Shown: piece after piece, positions 34,198 through 44,531 of the stretch
Layout: each line of letters starts with the position of its first letter
Numbering within the stretch: position 1 is the stretch's first letter
Origin: Armillaria gallica
Lineage: Eukaryota; Basidiomycota; Agaricomycetes; Agaricales; Physalacriaceae
Reading direction: 5' to 3'
Assembly (NCBI GenBank): GCA_037576215.1
Contig: JBANDB010000009.1
Coordinates: forward strand, 3,224,001-3,288,000
DNA: 64,000 bases
Notes under the pieces: generated by a model
The model's input: the letters and a program-made list of their open reading frames with translations, nothing else
The model's database searches: none
What the model was told of the DNA's origin: nothing
Program-made: the position numbers and the translations under genes

Positions 34198-34919
34198 TCA
34201 TGTGGGGAGGCTAGATATCGGCAAGACTTTAGAGGAGGGGAAATTGGTACGTCGGGCATGACGCATTCGGATTCTCCCAAGAACGTGCCATGAGACGCGT
34301 TATGATTGATGTCAACATCCCTGGCCAACGACCTGGCGGCATCCGCCAAAGAAAGTTTCGTATACTTCAGAGTTTTACGGAACGTAACAGGCACCATGCA
34401 TTGACAGAGGATGGAAACAAGACAATGGAGGAGCTCATCATCCGGCCTCGACCACTCGTGCATATTCCGGACAGGTACCTCATAACATACCATTCTAATT
34501 AAATCTGCTGAAGGCACGTACACAATAAGTGGAATATCCGGAGGAGCTTTCGCGATGGCAAGGGAAAGCGCGGAAAGCATCGCACGGGACTGTGTCTGTT
34601 TTCCAGGAGGATAGCAAGACAAGGATGCCGATGAACGAGCACCCCAGACGGCGGCGGCGACAGCTGAGTTATGAAGTACAGAAGACTCTACATAAATAGA
34701 TATTGGAGAAGAGTCATGCGCAGTACATAAACTTCCATAGACACTCTCAATATCCTCCGGGGACGCGTTCACCATTGTGCGATAAACATCTTCCAATAAA
34801 AAATCAGCACGAGAAGATGGGCACGAAATGGTGGCATGAATGTTGCCAAGAGAGTTAGGAGGAGGGGTTATAGCCCATTGTGGTTGGCTTGCATATGGCC
34901 AGTCCAGAGTCAGAAACAT
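34188..34919 (-). pseudogene. RNase H-like domain between endonuclease and RT
   Basis: After the endonuclease's closing SDHAAMFLTL block, the frame contains ISIYVESSVLHNSAVAAAVW, QTQSRAMLSALSLAIAKAP, IPLIVYVPSADLI and LSLADAARSLAR. The order and spacing recall RNase H1 (Y-T-D-G-S, Q-T-x-x-R-A-E-L, a D-S strand, and A-D-x-L-A). The catalytic acids are replaced: Glu for the first Asp, Met for Glu, and PSAD for DS. If the assignment holds, this is a non-catalytic RNase H fold in an unusual position. It rests on visual motif matching only. Confidence 0.45.
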
Positions 34920-35741
34920 CGCTGCATGGTCTGACCAATCAGGTAATGAGTGACTTTTAGCGCTTGAACGCGGGAGAAGATAGAGAGGGACACCGTCATA
35001 TAATCCACAACTGCATTACCACCTGGCTGAAAAGAGGTAGGACTACCATTATTTCCGGGCAAAGTAGCGGTGGGTCCATGAGCCCTGGACGGATGTGATC
35101 CCATTGAGAGGGAGAAGATCATAATCCCCGCAAAGCTCCAAGAGATGGTGGCCACGAGCATTAAGGCATGTATCAGCCGAAGACCGGAAGAAGGTGTATG
35201 GTCCTGTATAGGAACAAAATGATGGTAGGAGAGCTGCAATGTGACTGTTACAATCGCCGCCGATAGCAACATCCATGTCTGGAACGGAGCTGCAGTAAGC
35301 AAGCGCACGTCGGACATGTGGGAAGGCTCCTCCAGGTGAAGAAGACAGAAAAGGAGAGTTCTCAGGTGGCAAATAAACATTGATAATGAAAAGATGAGGG
35401 ATTCGGGCCACCAGCATGAAGTCAGTAGAGACTGCATCCACCTTCTGGAGATGAAGAGAGGCACGGAAGATTATGGCTAGACCACCCCATGCTCTGCGGG
35501 CTGAAGGAGAGGACGGCGAAGGCTGAGTGATGATATCGTAGGAGGATGGGAGAGGCAAAGCACATTCCTCACCATTACGCAGCCAAGTTTCCTGTACGAG
35601 GACCATGTCACAATGAAAGAAATGGGACATAAGAGAAGAGTCCTCAAGCTTTATTGCCAAATGACCATGAATATTCCATGATACTACTAACAAGCTGTAC
35701 ACATAATATACAATTAACAATGGACGAACAGACATCGACAT
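34910..35741 (-). pseudogene. LINE ORF2: APE-type endonuclease
   Basis: Starts MSMSVRPLL at 35741. Motifs: VVSWNIHGH, MVLVQETWLR (catalytic Glu), RRAWGGLAIIF, FIINVYLPPE, AIGGDCNSH (Cys for the usual Phe of GDFN), NARGHHLLEL, and after two frameshifts PGGNAVVDYMTVS and DWSDHAAMFLTL (catalytic SDH intact). The enzyme would nick target DNA to prime reverse transcription. The two frameshifts (about 35050 and 34950) inactivate it. Confidence 0.85.
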
Positions 35742-35748
35742 AGATATC

Positions 35749-36927
35749 CTACATGAAAGAAGGAGGGGCAGCGTTGCTTGAAGCGGCGACGGCTGCAGTG
35801 GAAGGAATGGGGGCCTCCGTTATATCATCCAGCGAGCCAGGGGAACCATCGTCCAGCCCTGCTGGATCAGCAAGCTCTACCGTGAAAGAGCGAAGGAACT
35901 CGACTTGGACCGGAGGGAGAAAGGCGGCGGCAAAGCGCCGGGCAGTGTTGGCTGTCCTGAAGTGAATGCTCAATACACTGTGTGGATAACCGAAGACTTT
36001 GCCCGTAGACTGAATATCACGATAGATGATGTTCTTGACGTGATGGACAAGCATGTTGGCGGCCTCTCGGGGACCTTTCTTGACAAAAGAGACATGATGG
36101 ACTAGAACTTCCAGTGGTCTGTGAGCGGTGCGTATAGGACCAGAGGAGGGTGCGACCTGATGAAAGGTTGGCGGCACCGGGGGGGCGCTAAGCTGAGCGA
36201 GTGCATTAGCCTGGTAGGAAGGGGCAGGCGCAGTGGTAGGGGCAGGACCACTGATAACAGTACCGGCAGACGGCGCCGCTGGAACACGAGCGCGCTTGAT
36301 AAGAGCATCAAGCACGACCTGAAACCCATCCATACGGGCATTGGTACTCCCAGCCGAACTTTGGACAATGTCTCTGATGACGGAGATCTCCGCAGCCATC
36401 CCGACGATGTCGGGGGGCTCGTTGGCAGCGAGGGCGTTGGCTATGTAGGCCTGAAGGCCGTCAATTTTCTTTTGGAAGGCAGGAAGGATGTCGGCTGCCA
36501 TATCGGCGACGCGGTAAAGATTTTGGTCGAGGCGCTTGACCTTCTGCTCAACAGTCTCGTGGACATCGGGAATGAGCATGCCATGACCTTTGGCACAGGT
36601 AGCGACCTCGTTGATGGGCAGGACGGAAGGACCAGTCTCCAGAGGAGGAGCGTCCTTGTTCTTCCCTTTTGAGTTGGCTGCGGCACGATGTGAGGACGTT
36701 CGGAGGGGGGCAGCCTGTTTTGCGTGTTTCTTAGCCGCGACGGAGCTGGTGAGGGGAGGCAGCACCGGAGAGGCAGCGCGCGTAACAGAAGGAGCATGAA
36801 CATTTACGACGTCTGCATTAGCATCGTCAGCGGAGCTCCCACCGAGAACATTGAGCGTATTCTGCATCCAGTCGTCGTCCTTGCCAACGTCCACATTGCC
36901 AGGAATGACCATATTCATGAAGGGCAA
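35749..36927 (-). CDS. LINE ORF1 protein (392 aa)
   Basis: Continuous frame from MPFMNMVIPGNVDVGKDDDW to AAPPSFM. Ala/Pro/Ser-rich disordered segments flank a helical middle (EQKVKRLDQNLYRVADMAAD, about residues 130-200, possible coiled coil). The C-terminal domain (RPLEVLVHHVSFVKKGPREA...VLSIHFRTANTARRFAAAF) looks RRM-like, with an I-H-F-R strand. No CCHC knuckle is visible. It is probably the RNA-binding ribonucleoprotein component. Its intactness contrasts with the broken ORF2. Confidence 0.75.
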   Translation of the reverse strand: MPFMNMVIPGNVDVGKDDDWMQNTLNVLGGSSADDANADVVNVHAPSVTRAASPVLPPLTSSVAAKKHAKQAAPLRTSSHRAAANSKGKNKDAPPLETGPSVLPINEVATCAKGHGMLIPDVHETVEQKVKRLDQNLYRVADMAADILPAFQKKIDGLQAYIANALAANEPPDIVGMAAEISVIRDIVQSSAGSTNARMDGFQVVLDALIKRARVPAAPSAGTVISGPAPTTAPAPSYQANALAQLSAPPVPPTFHQVAPSSGPIRTAHRPLEVLVHHVSFVKKGPREAANMLVHHVKNIIYRDIQSTGKVFGYPHSVLSIHFRTANTARRFAAAFLPPVQVEFLRSFTVELADPAGLDDGSPGSLDDITEAPIPSTAAVAASSNAAPPSFM

Positions 36928-37641
36928 AATGAAGAGAATGAAGAGAGAGAGGGAAAAAAACAGAAGGAAAAGAAAAAACGGCGTGCCAAGGTCCTACTTT
37001 GTCATTTTTTGAGCAGGGCGAGAGACACTCGAGCATTGGGGCGCCGGTGTAATCAATGTCCGTCAAGCATTGAGAATGGTAGATGGACATCCCGCCATGC
37101 AAAGATAAACAGGGATTCCAGCCGAGAAGTCATGGGCGAGGGGCATAGGACGCATGACGTGGCGAAAGTCTATGCAAAGGTAGCATGGGCAGGGTGGGAA
37201 TGCTGCACCCATGAAAGTCCTCATGAGCAAGCCATTGGGAGGAGAGGGAGCCAATGACGCAGCTGGGCAATATGAAGAGAGATCAAGAGGAACAGGGCGA
37301 GACGATGGTTGGTGGATAAGAAGGCATCGCCACGATACACAAACACCATCAAACAGGTGGAACTGAGACTCAATGAGTTCTCGAGAAGCCAGTACATCGT
37401 CAGGGCGAACGGTTGGCAGGGAAAAAACGTATTGCAAAGGTGGGCAAGACGGGGAGGCATCATGAACCGTTGGGTGTGATATCACTGTACGTACATTGTA
37501 TCTATATTCCTGAAGCAATCATAAAAGCCTCAATAGTGGGAGCGAACGTCGAGGAGAGCATCGGTGAAAAAAAACACCGTTCCAACGACGAATACATAGG
37601 ACGTTGAATTAGTGAGAGCTGGGGTCGTAGTCAATGAGCAT

Positions 37642-37735
37642 GATGAGCCAAACATGATGAGCAGTCGTTGAGAAAAACGACGCGAACGAGCATTGCTGGC
37701 ACTGGCAAAAACACCTTTGCAGTGGCCGACGAGAG
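37642..37735. repeat. LINE 5'-leader repeat, unit 1
   Basis: Begins GATGAGCCAAACATGATGAG and ends near GACGAGAG. It matches 37831-37924 at most positions, 189 bp apart. Tandem 5' monomers are known as promoter units in some LINEs. Confidence 0.7.
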
Positions 37736-37830
37736 TAGACCCTGCAAACAGAGTAACAGAAACAAGTCATTGCCTGAAGTCGACTCCAAGCGTAGGCAGT
37801 GAACATCGAGTTCGTGGTTCAGGTGCGCGT

Positions 37831-37924
37831 GATGAAGCAAACATGCTGAGCAGCCGTTGAGATAACGACGCAAACGAGCATGGGCGACACCAGCAAAAAA
37901 CACCCTTCCAGTGACCAACGAGAG
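37831..37924. repeat. LINE 5'-leader repeat, unit 2
   Basis: GATGAAGCAAACATGCTGAG...ACCAACGAGAG; second copy of 37642-37735. Confidence 0.7.
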
Positions 37925-38126
37925 CTGCGAGTCCGCATATCTAAAGTACTGACACCTGAGGCACCAGTGAACGACCAAGGAGTCCGCTAAGTAGGTCATC
38001 CCACGAGATAATGCATTATAATGACCGAAAGTGACACCATGCTGAGAGTGTAATCGTTCCGACGTGCTTGGACACTTCAGGAGGTTGGCTGGAGAAGGAA
38101 GATTGCCGGGGACACGCAGTACATAC

Positions 38127-38269
38127 TATTCGTGGGTGAATCCAGGCCCTCCGTGGAGAGTAACGAGAGGAACCTTGCTACAGTTGAGGTCGCCGAGTAC
38201 CTTGTACCACGTCTTGTAGACTTTGGAGCCGACCTTGAAGTCTACTGTGCCAGTAGTTTCGGGGGACAT
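38127..38269 (-). pseudogene. Proline iminopeptidase, first-exon fragment
   Basis: From a Met at 38269, the frame reads [20 protein letters not shown] and then [14 protein letters not shown] before a TAG at about 38129. HGGPG is the oxyanion-hole motif at the start of the alpha/beta-hydrolase fold in proline iminopeptidases (S33 family). The catalytic Ser, Asp and His regions are absent. LINE 5' leader sequence occupies the downstream side, so the rest of the gene was lost or displaced. It is too short to be functional. Confidence 0.7.
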
Positions 38270-38408
38270 AAGTAGTACTAGTTGGTGCTATGGCCTGATA
38301 CATTGAGATATGAGGCGAGACGCAGGGGAACATCGTGGCATCTGAGTCTGTGACACTTTGGTGGCGGCACAGAACCCTGGCGTTCCTTTTTGGGACCTAG
38401 TCCGGTTA

Positions 38409-38430
38409 ATCTAAACTCTAAACTCTAAAC
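38409..38430. repeat. (CTAAACT)3 short tandem repeat
   Basis: Three 7-bp units, CTAAACT or TCTAAAC in register, directly abutting the dispersed 91-bp repeat. Confidence 0.7.
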
Positions 38431-38520
38431 TCTTCGCCTAGCTTACTGTTCCTGGATGCTTCTGCTCGACGGTAGCGTGAGTGTGCTTGACCCAGGTGCG
38501 GGACATTAGGCCTGGGTGTC
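38430..38520 (+). repeat. 91-bp dispersed repeat shared with 29.9 kb
   Basis: CTCTTCGCCTAGCTTACTGT...CATTAGGCCTGGGTGTC, differing from 29895-29985 at about three positions. Same orientation; the two copies lie on either side of the second LINE. Confidence 0.9.
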
Positions 38521-38634
38521 GTGCAGGTGATGGTGGTCGTGTATATCGTAGTTTGTACTCGTAGTACCGATCGCCACCACAGTGTACATAATGCCTGGAG
38601 CCAGCGTTCACTGTGTGGACACTGCCGTGTAATA

Positions 38635-38655
38635 CTACCTACCTACCTACCTACC
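38635..38655. repeat. (CTAC)5 microsatellite
   Basis: Five tandem CTAC units. Confidence 0.9.
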
Positions 38656-38811
38656 GTCACTTGCTGTGAACTACATCCTGGGCCTTGGCCAGAACATGCA
38701 CACCAGCAAATGAGGAACGGCGAAATGGTGATATACTTTACTTCTATACTCACACCAAAATGCGATATTCCCTCAATATCGAAACCACGTCATTATGGTG
38801 AGATGAGATAG

Positions 38812-38820
38812 TATATATAG
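38812..38820 (+). promoter_or_regulatory. TATA-like box of the peroxiredoxin gene
   Basis: TATATATAG about 50 bp upstream of the ATG at 38870. Confidence 0.45.
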
Positions 38821-38869
38821 TCCTCCTGACTTCTTCAGACATCGATATTCATTGACCACTACTATCTCA

Positions 38870-39823
38870 ATGGCTGACCAGCATAAAACCCTCCGACTCG
38901 GCAGCGTCACCCCAGATTTGAAGCAGAGACGACGCTGGGCAAAATCAAGTTCCACGAGTGGTTGGGCGACTCTTGGGCATGTCTTGACTTACTTTTCGTC
39001 GATACCGGGACTAACCCGTCTGTAGGGCGTCCTTTTCTCCCACCCAGGAGATTTTACCCCTGCCTGCATGACTGAACTCGGTGAAGTTGCTCGGCGCGCG
39101 CCTGACTTTGCTAGCGCAATGTCAAGGTTATCGGTATCTCTGCAAACGGTCTCGAGGAACATCACAAGTGGATTAGGGACATCGAAGAATACGGCGTAAA
39201 AACGATGGGCCCTACCCATGTTGAATACCCCATTGTGAGTATCGTATTGATTCCAAGTCAGCGCTTCCTGTATTCAAGCGTTATTGCTCAGATTGCCGAC
39301 GCTGATCGCAATATCTCTTACTTGTGCGACATGCTTGATTACCAGGATGTTACCAACAGGGATGCAAAAGGATTGCCATTTACTGTACGTTGGCCTTTGC
39401 CTCTCCTACGTGTCTTCTGTCCTGATACAATGAATGCAGATTCGTACAGTTTTCATCATCGACCCGAAAAAGGTCATCCGCCTGACTATCTCTTACCCCG
39501 CTGTTGCCAGATGCAACTTTGTTCGTTCAATCTTCCTCCATCATTTATATTCGTATCTGATGTATCCTGTTCTTAGGACGAGATCATCCGTGTTATCGAT
39601 GCCATCCAGCTGGGTGATAAGAATCGTATTGCCACCCCAGTCAATTGGAACAAGGGTGATGATGTTATCATTCACGCTAGTGTAAGCAATGAGGAGGCGA
39701 AATCTTTGTTCCCTGAGCACAAGGTCCACTATGTGTGTTCTCTATTCATTCGTAGAATGACTAGTGTTCTGATATCCCGTTTCTGTAGCCTTACCTCGGA
39801 CGACACCTTTGAAGGCGAACTAA
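38870..39823 (+). pseudogene. 1-Cys peroxiredoxin (Prx6-type), frameshifted
   Basis: Exons 38870-38976, 39026-39234, 39292-39384, 39440-39520, 39577-39732 and 39789-39823 encode a cytosolic thiol peroxidase that reduces H2O2 and lipid peroxides. The active-site block HPGDFTPACMTELGE keeps the P-x3-T-x2-C arrangement with the peroxidatic Cys. Further blocks: ISANGLEEHHKWI, DMLDYQDVTNRDAKGLPFT, FIIDPKKVIRLTISYPA, ATPVNWNKGDDV. Three single-base losses break the frame: after PDF in exon 1 (about 38930), near DFASA in exon 2 (about 39120), and in the last exon (about 39796). The first intron needs a GC donor (TTGG|GCATGT). Either recent decay or sequencing error. Confidence 0.85.
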
Positions 39824-41466
39824 ACCAGCGTGAAGGGTTACTAATTTTTGTATCCGATGTAAGGTAAATAGTAAGGCTTGTACATGTAACAAAGAGATAT
39901 TTGATTTTGGCGTTCCTGCTCTTATGCTACCCCTCTTGTCGCTCTATAAAATATTTACCCTGAGATCCCAGGTTCAACCCATACCAGCTTAGAACCAGTG
40001 CCCGTCTGCGTCAGGTCAGACCTTGCTTGTGAACGGAGGGAAGGATATATAGTAAGAAGTACCTCGACTGTTCTACCTAGATACTTAAACAGTACATGAA
40101 AGGCTGTTTGTTCTACGACGATAACCGGTAAACACTACCTTACCTGTACCACTTAGTCAGGCAGATACATGGTTTCTTGACACGGACAAATTTTGGTCAG
40201 GCGCAATGACAGTAAGGGAACTTTCAAGGACAGTGGTAAGAAGAGATTGTAGTCAGAGATTGGCCAATGGGCTCAATTTTAGACCACGTAGTGAGGAGAA
40301 GGGAGGGGAATTATTCGTGGAACGAATTTCATTCTGCGCCGAGCTACACGTCGACATGATTTCCCGGCATGGGTTAGCATTGCTAGGGAACCGAGCGAAA
40401 TACTGTAACTGGAAAACCAATGAGCACGAGGACAGCAGACGGACGAAAAGCTAACAGTGCACGAATTATCCGTAATTTCTTCACTGTATTTTTCTTTCGA
40501 CCGACACTTTCGCCATAGTTTCTCTTTTTATTTAGGTACATACCAGAAAATTATTTAACATTGTTGTTTACCTTTGTTGTTATCTATTTGCTCATGTTAG
40601 GAAATCACAACTTTTGCGACCCGGGGGGAGAGTCGGGAGACCTTGTCAAGCAAGGTGACAATAGCTATATCCTACTCATTTAATCTCGTGGTTTTCCTTA
40701 CCGCGACAGGACTCTGGTATATTTTACTTATGTGGTTATCGGAACTTGATGATTGGTAGACAGATGCCTGCAACACGTCCGCTGCCCAGCATTGTTTGAG
40801 TAGTAGGCGTTGTATTCAGAGTATCAGCGATCGTTATGGACGACTTTGATATATTGCTCAGTGGTTTTCAATTCCGTTTGGACAGATCTCAATCTTAGGT
40901 TTTTCTCATTATCTCAATCCCGCAGTGTCAATGCAACAGATAACATTTTACCGAGCGGCCGGGAAGCTCAGATACAATACAGGTAACGTAGGTGCATCTG
41001 TTGCCTCAGACGCGACTCTTTTTGCCGGAGGATTTATTGCTGTTGTTGGTTCCGCGTTTTACTTTCAGAACTTTGTCTTCGCCGGTGTCGACCTCGGTGA
41101 CAGCCATGTAGTCGTTGACGAGATCTGGAGAATGCACGTCAGTGCTAATAGATGACTCGGATATAAAAACACACACCAGCGTCATTGAATACGACAGTGT
41201 CCGCGTGTTCGGATGCGAGATCGCAGGCATCGTTATCATTATTGGTGGACCCGGTGGATTTCACCGCTGAAGTGAAGATGAGCAAATGATAGATATACAG
41301 CGAAATTAAAGCTCACGGTATTGTCTGCGATGGCATCATCCTTTAGTCCAACATGATCGTCAACGCTGATGACAACCTCGCAGTCGTTGGTGCACGCGCT
41401 TTATATTACAGCAGTTGTGGAATGGGTGCTAAATAAAATACACTTGGATTACAGCATACAGCATAT
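39824..41466. other. Intergenic, no gene recognised
   Basis: Short open frames on both strands (40925-41155 plus, 41006-41239 minus) have splice-like borders but no family resemblance. AT-rich around 40480-40600. Confidence 0.45.
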
Positions 41467-42775
41467 TCAAATCGAACGGATCACAGCTTTGAGCAATTCC
41501 GGCACGACCACAGGAGCCCTGCATTCCCTTTCTACATCCTCGAGTACGTTCGCTGTGTGACTTCTCTCTGTTCGTTCTCGGAGCAGATCAAGCTGTGCTT
41601 TCGCGAGCAGTTTCGGAAGATCTGCGACAAAGCTCAGGCACCCGCAAAACAAACGCGAGAGAAAAACAAACTGACCTGCTGTAGCCCGTTTCTTTAAGGG
41701 CTGTATGGCGCCCATTCTCTCGAGACGCTCCTCGACCATCTCCGCTTGGGCGATGATGGCGGTCATCTTTCTACGAGTGTCCCAGTACTCCCTTATCAGA
41801 CCTGACGCCTGTTCACTTTCTGGAGGAGGCACGAGGTCTTTCGACGGTGGCCCAGTTCTTACCGCGTCAGGAAAGAATGCCAAGAATTGGTCTGTCGAAG
41901 TCTTAAACAATTATGAGACTCACATCAAATTTCTATCTTGCAAGGGCCTACCTTCGATGTCGGTACAAAACTTATAGGTGCAAGTGGCTTCATAGCAGCA
42001 GGTTCTTGGGAAGGCTGCTTTGAAGGCAACATAGACTCCTGGTTGACGGTAATAGCACGACACGCGTCCTATAAATTTTATCTCATCGACAATTCCACCT
42101 TGTGAGCAGCGGAAGAGCACACACCTCGTACTCCTTTGCACGCTGATCAAAATCAGTCGCCAGGGAGTCGCGCCGTTGATCCGTTGATTTCCTTGTCTGT
42201 GGCTGTCCGACTGAGAACAGGAAAACCGTGAATCCGAAACGCGTCTGGGAGCAGTTGGCTTTGCTAGTTTTTCAAAATCTGTCGGGGGTCTGTATAAGGA
42301 GGTTGAGCTTGATATATGCGCAGCTAGAATAGATATACTTACCCTTCGGAGACAAGTATCTTGTCACTGTGGCATTCGGTCAAAGCTCGGACAATAGTAC
42401 TGAGACCGCCCTGATTACTGACATAGAACAAAGGACCTTCGCCTTTTGTAGTCCATCGTATCGTCATCTTGACATTTTTCAACATTGCGAATCAGATTGT
42501 ATAGTGGCTATTGTCGTCAGATCAAGACAGATGTCAGATATCGCAGCGACGGCGACGTACCGAATACTTTCTCGTCGTCCACGAGAACACCACACCCTCC
42601 AGACTGGTGGTCGTATATTGGCCTCTGGCGGGCGAGGTATCTTCACTGCATCTAAATCTTTACGCAGCTCCGTTGCCAGATCCTTCAGATAGACATCCAG
42701 CAGCCTCGTGGCTTTGTCCGGCTTGTACACGATGCAGACCACGATGTCGAGGGGACGTCCGGGCCTGTTTGACAT
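41467..42775 (-). pseudogene. Uncharacterised gene family X, longest copy
   Basis: Starts MSNRPGRPLDIVVCIVYKPD at 42775. Recognisable exons follow on the minus strand: LLDVYLKDLATELRKDLDAV, GPLFYVSNQGGLSTIVRAL, STDQRRDSLATDFDQRAKEY, EIKFIGR, TCTYKFCTDIEG, REYWDTRRKMTAIIAQAEMV and LAKAQLDLLRERTERSHTAN, ending at 41467. Introns of about 50 bp fit between them. Compared with the 25.4 kb copy, exon 1 has lost one T (CTTGG to CTGG, about 42604), shifting the frame. The C-terminal part looks like a charged helical or coiled-coil domain. I do not recognise the family and assign no function. Confidence 0.5.
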
Positions 42776-43406
42776 GGTGCAAGTGAAAGAAAGATAGTGC
42801 GATGGAAGAAGATAACGGTGACATGGCGTCGTGGCTGGAAGCCTGAGCTAAAATAATTTGCAATTTGGAAAAGAAGACTTAATTACTCATCACGTGGCCG
42901 CGATCTCCGCTACAGGCTACGACGTAGCGTTGACAGGTCGCAATTCGCCGCTTCGAAGAAGTTGTTTGATGATGTCCCTGTAGGCATCTCTATGACTTTC
43001 GAACCCACATGAAACAATCTGGGATTTACCGAAGTACTGAGTATGTACAACAACTTGATTTATTACCTCCGCCGCATTCAACTCTTTGCTCTGCAGAAGA
43101 GAAAATGTCGGTACTAGGTGAATAAGCTAGGTTACTATTTTCAAGTGAATTAGCTGTAGACTAAGTAAACTTAGGTGCTGCCAGCGATATCCCTTCTAAT
43201 AGATAAAAACCATATTTCCTGCTAATAATACACTTCGACTTCCAAAGATAACGGACCATGTACGATGTCACCCTGCTTGACTGTAGTAGTTGACATACTG
43301 TCCGCAGATATCCTGGATCCAAAGAGATACGAGATTGACTTAGCACCAAGGCAGTGAAGTCACCAAACCAATAGTGGTTCAAGCAAAAGTAATACGCGCA
43401 AGGAAC

Positions 43407-44531
43407 TAAAATACTCTACTACTTTGCGAAAATGCCCAGCTCTTTCAAACGGTATCTAGAAAGTCCGGCATGAGCCCAGATATACCCATCACTAAAACTC
43501 AAGTACGCGTCCAACGCCTCCTCGTTCGGTTTAAGAATATCCGAAATATTGTTGTGAGCCTCGACAGTAGAATCAACGAGCTGCCTCAAAACGTCGATCT
43601 TCGTAGAATTATCGCATAAAGCAAGGAGAGAAACCCGGTTCAGTTCCTCCCCGGCAACCTCTTCCTTGTAGAAAGAAAGAACGTCACTAAGTAATTAATC
43701 TAAGTGATTGCATCTGGTGGACGAGCGAAAGGACTGACTTGGCGGACAACATGAAAACCATTAGGTCCGGAATGGCCGCAATATATGCAGTCACCGGTAC
43801 CGAAGCTGGAAATATGAACACCCCCATAACATCGGCAATACCAGAGATGTTTCTGGTGAACGTTGTGTATCTTTTAGCCGAGGCGGGCATCTGCAATTCG
43901 TAAATAATGAGCACAACGCAGATGTCAAATGTCAACACTAACCTTCATGCCTTGGGTCCGATAGTCAAGACTCGCAGCGGTCACAAAATTCAGGGTGCCC
44001 GTGATAACAATGTTCGACGCAGGATGATTAGGGAAACATTTCGGCGCTTCCGTCATCAGGTAACAGAACAGCTGTTGCAGAGGATCGGCCGCGGACGACT
44101 TTCCAATCATGCACGCGAAAAGATCCTGTGCGACGTTATCAGAGGTAGAATATTCCGGGATGAACTTGTCGTCAAAATAGAAAAAGCAGGCTATGTAAAG
44201 GACGATGTAGATGCGGCAGCTGATATCCTGGATGTGGTTGTAACAAGTGGTGACAGTGTCGGTTCCGTGTTTAATGTATGGCATAAACGATTTCGAGGTT
44301 TCTGTATCGAGGATAAGAGCATGGCGAGCTACTTCTTCGCATGCCAACGAAAACAGCTCGGCGTCAAACGGAATAGCACGCTGCGTCTGCATGTCGACAG
44401 AGCATCGATCTAATAGTAGTTGTACGCTCTCTCCGATTTCGCGAACCTCAAGACGAGGACGAGTGAAAATGCAGTGAATAGGAAAAGAGGAATGAGCTCA
44501 CCGTGTTGGCGGGCAGGTTAGTAGAGGCCAT
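43407..44531 (-). CDS. TRI5-type sesquiterpene synthase
   Basis: Exons 44531-44502, 44446-43943, 43890-43739 and 43686-43407 give 321 residues in consistent phase. The protein resembles the trichodiene synthase (TRI5) family, class I terpene cyclases that ionise farnesyl diphosphate with three Mg2+ ions. The Asp-rich motif region reads CFFYFDDKF (about residue 90). Splicing of exons 3 and 4 creates NDVLSFYKEE, the N-D-x-x-S-x-x-x-K-E second metal site. A C-terminal RYRL block is close to the Arg-Tyr motif of the family. Length is slightly below the usual 370-390 of ascomycete TRI5, as expected for basidiomycete members. Product unknown; it need not be trichodiene. No P450 or other cluster gene adjoins it. 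Confidence 0.8.

Larger units (their letters stand above)
31540..38000 (-). mobile_element. Second LINE, distinct from the Tad-like one
   Basis: In coding order: repeat-bearing 5' leader (about 38.0-36.9 kb), ORF1 (36927-35749), then ORF2 starting at 35741 with endonuclease, an apparent RNase H-like domain, a linker, RT and a Cys/His C-terminus (to 31772). ORF2 begins about 8 bases past ORF1's end. ORF1 is open, but ORF2 has at least four frameshifts, so this copy is dead. ORF1 lacks the CCHC knuckles of the Tad-like element. The clade is uncertain; fungal non-LTR groups such as Deceiver or Inkcap are candidates. Both outer boundaries are approximate. Confidence 0.8.

Noticed and set aside
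38409..38430. Telomere-like CTAAACT array
   Set aside because: Only three 7-bp units, and not the canonical TTAGGG of basidiomycetes; treated as a simple repeat.
44247..44477. Plus-strand frame across the terpene synthase
   Set aside because: Antisense to a well-supported exon.
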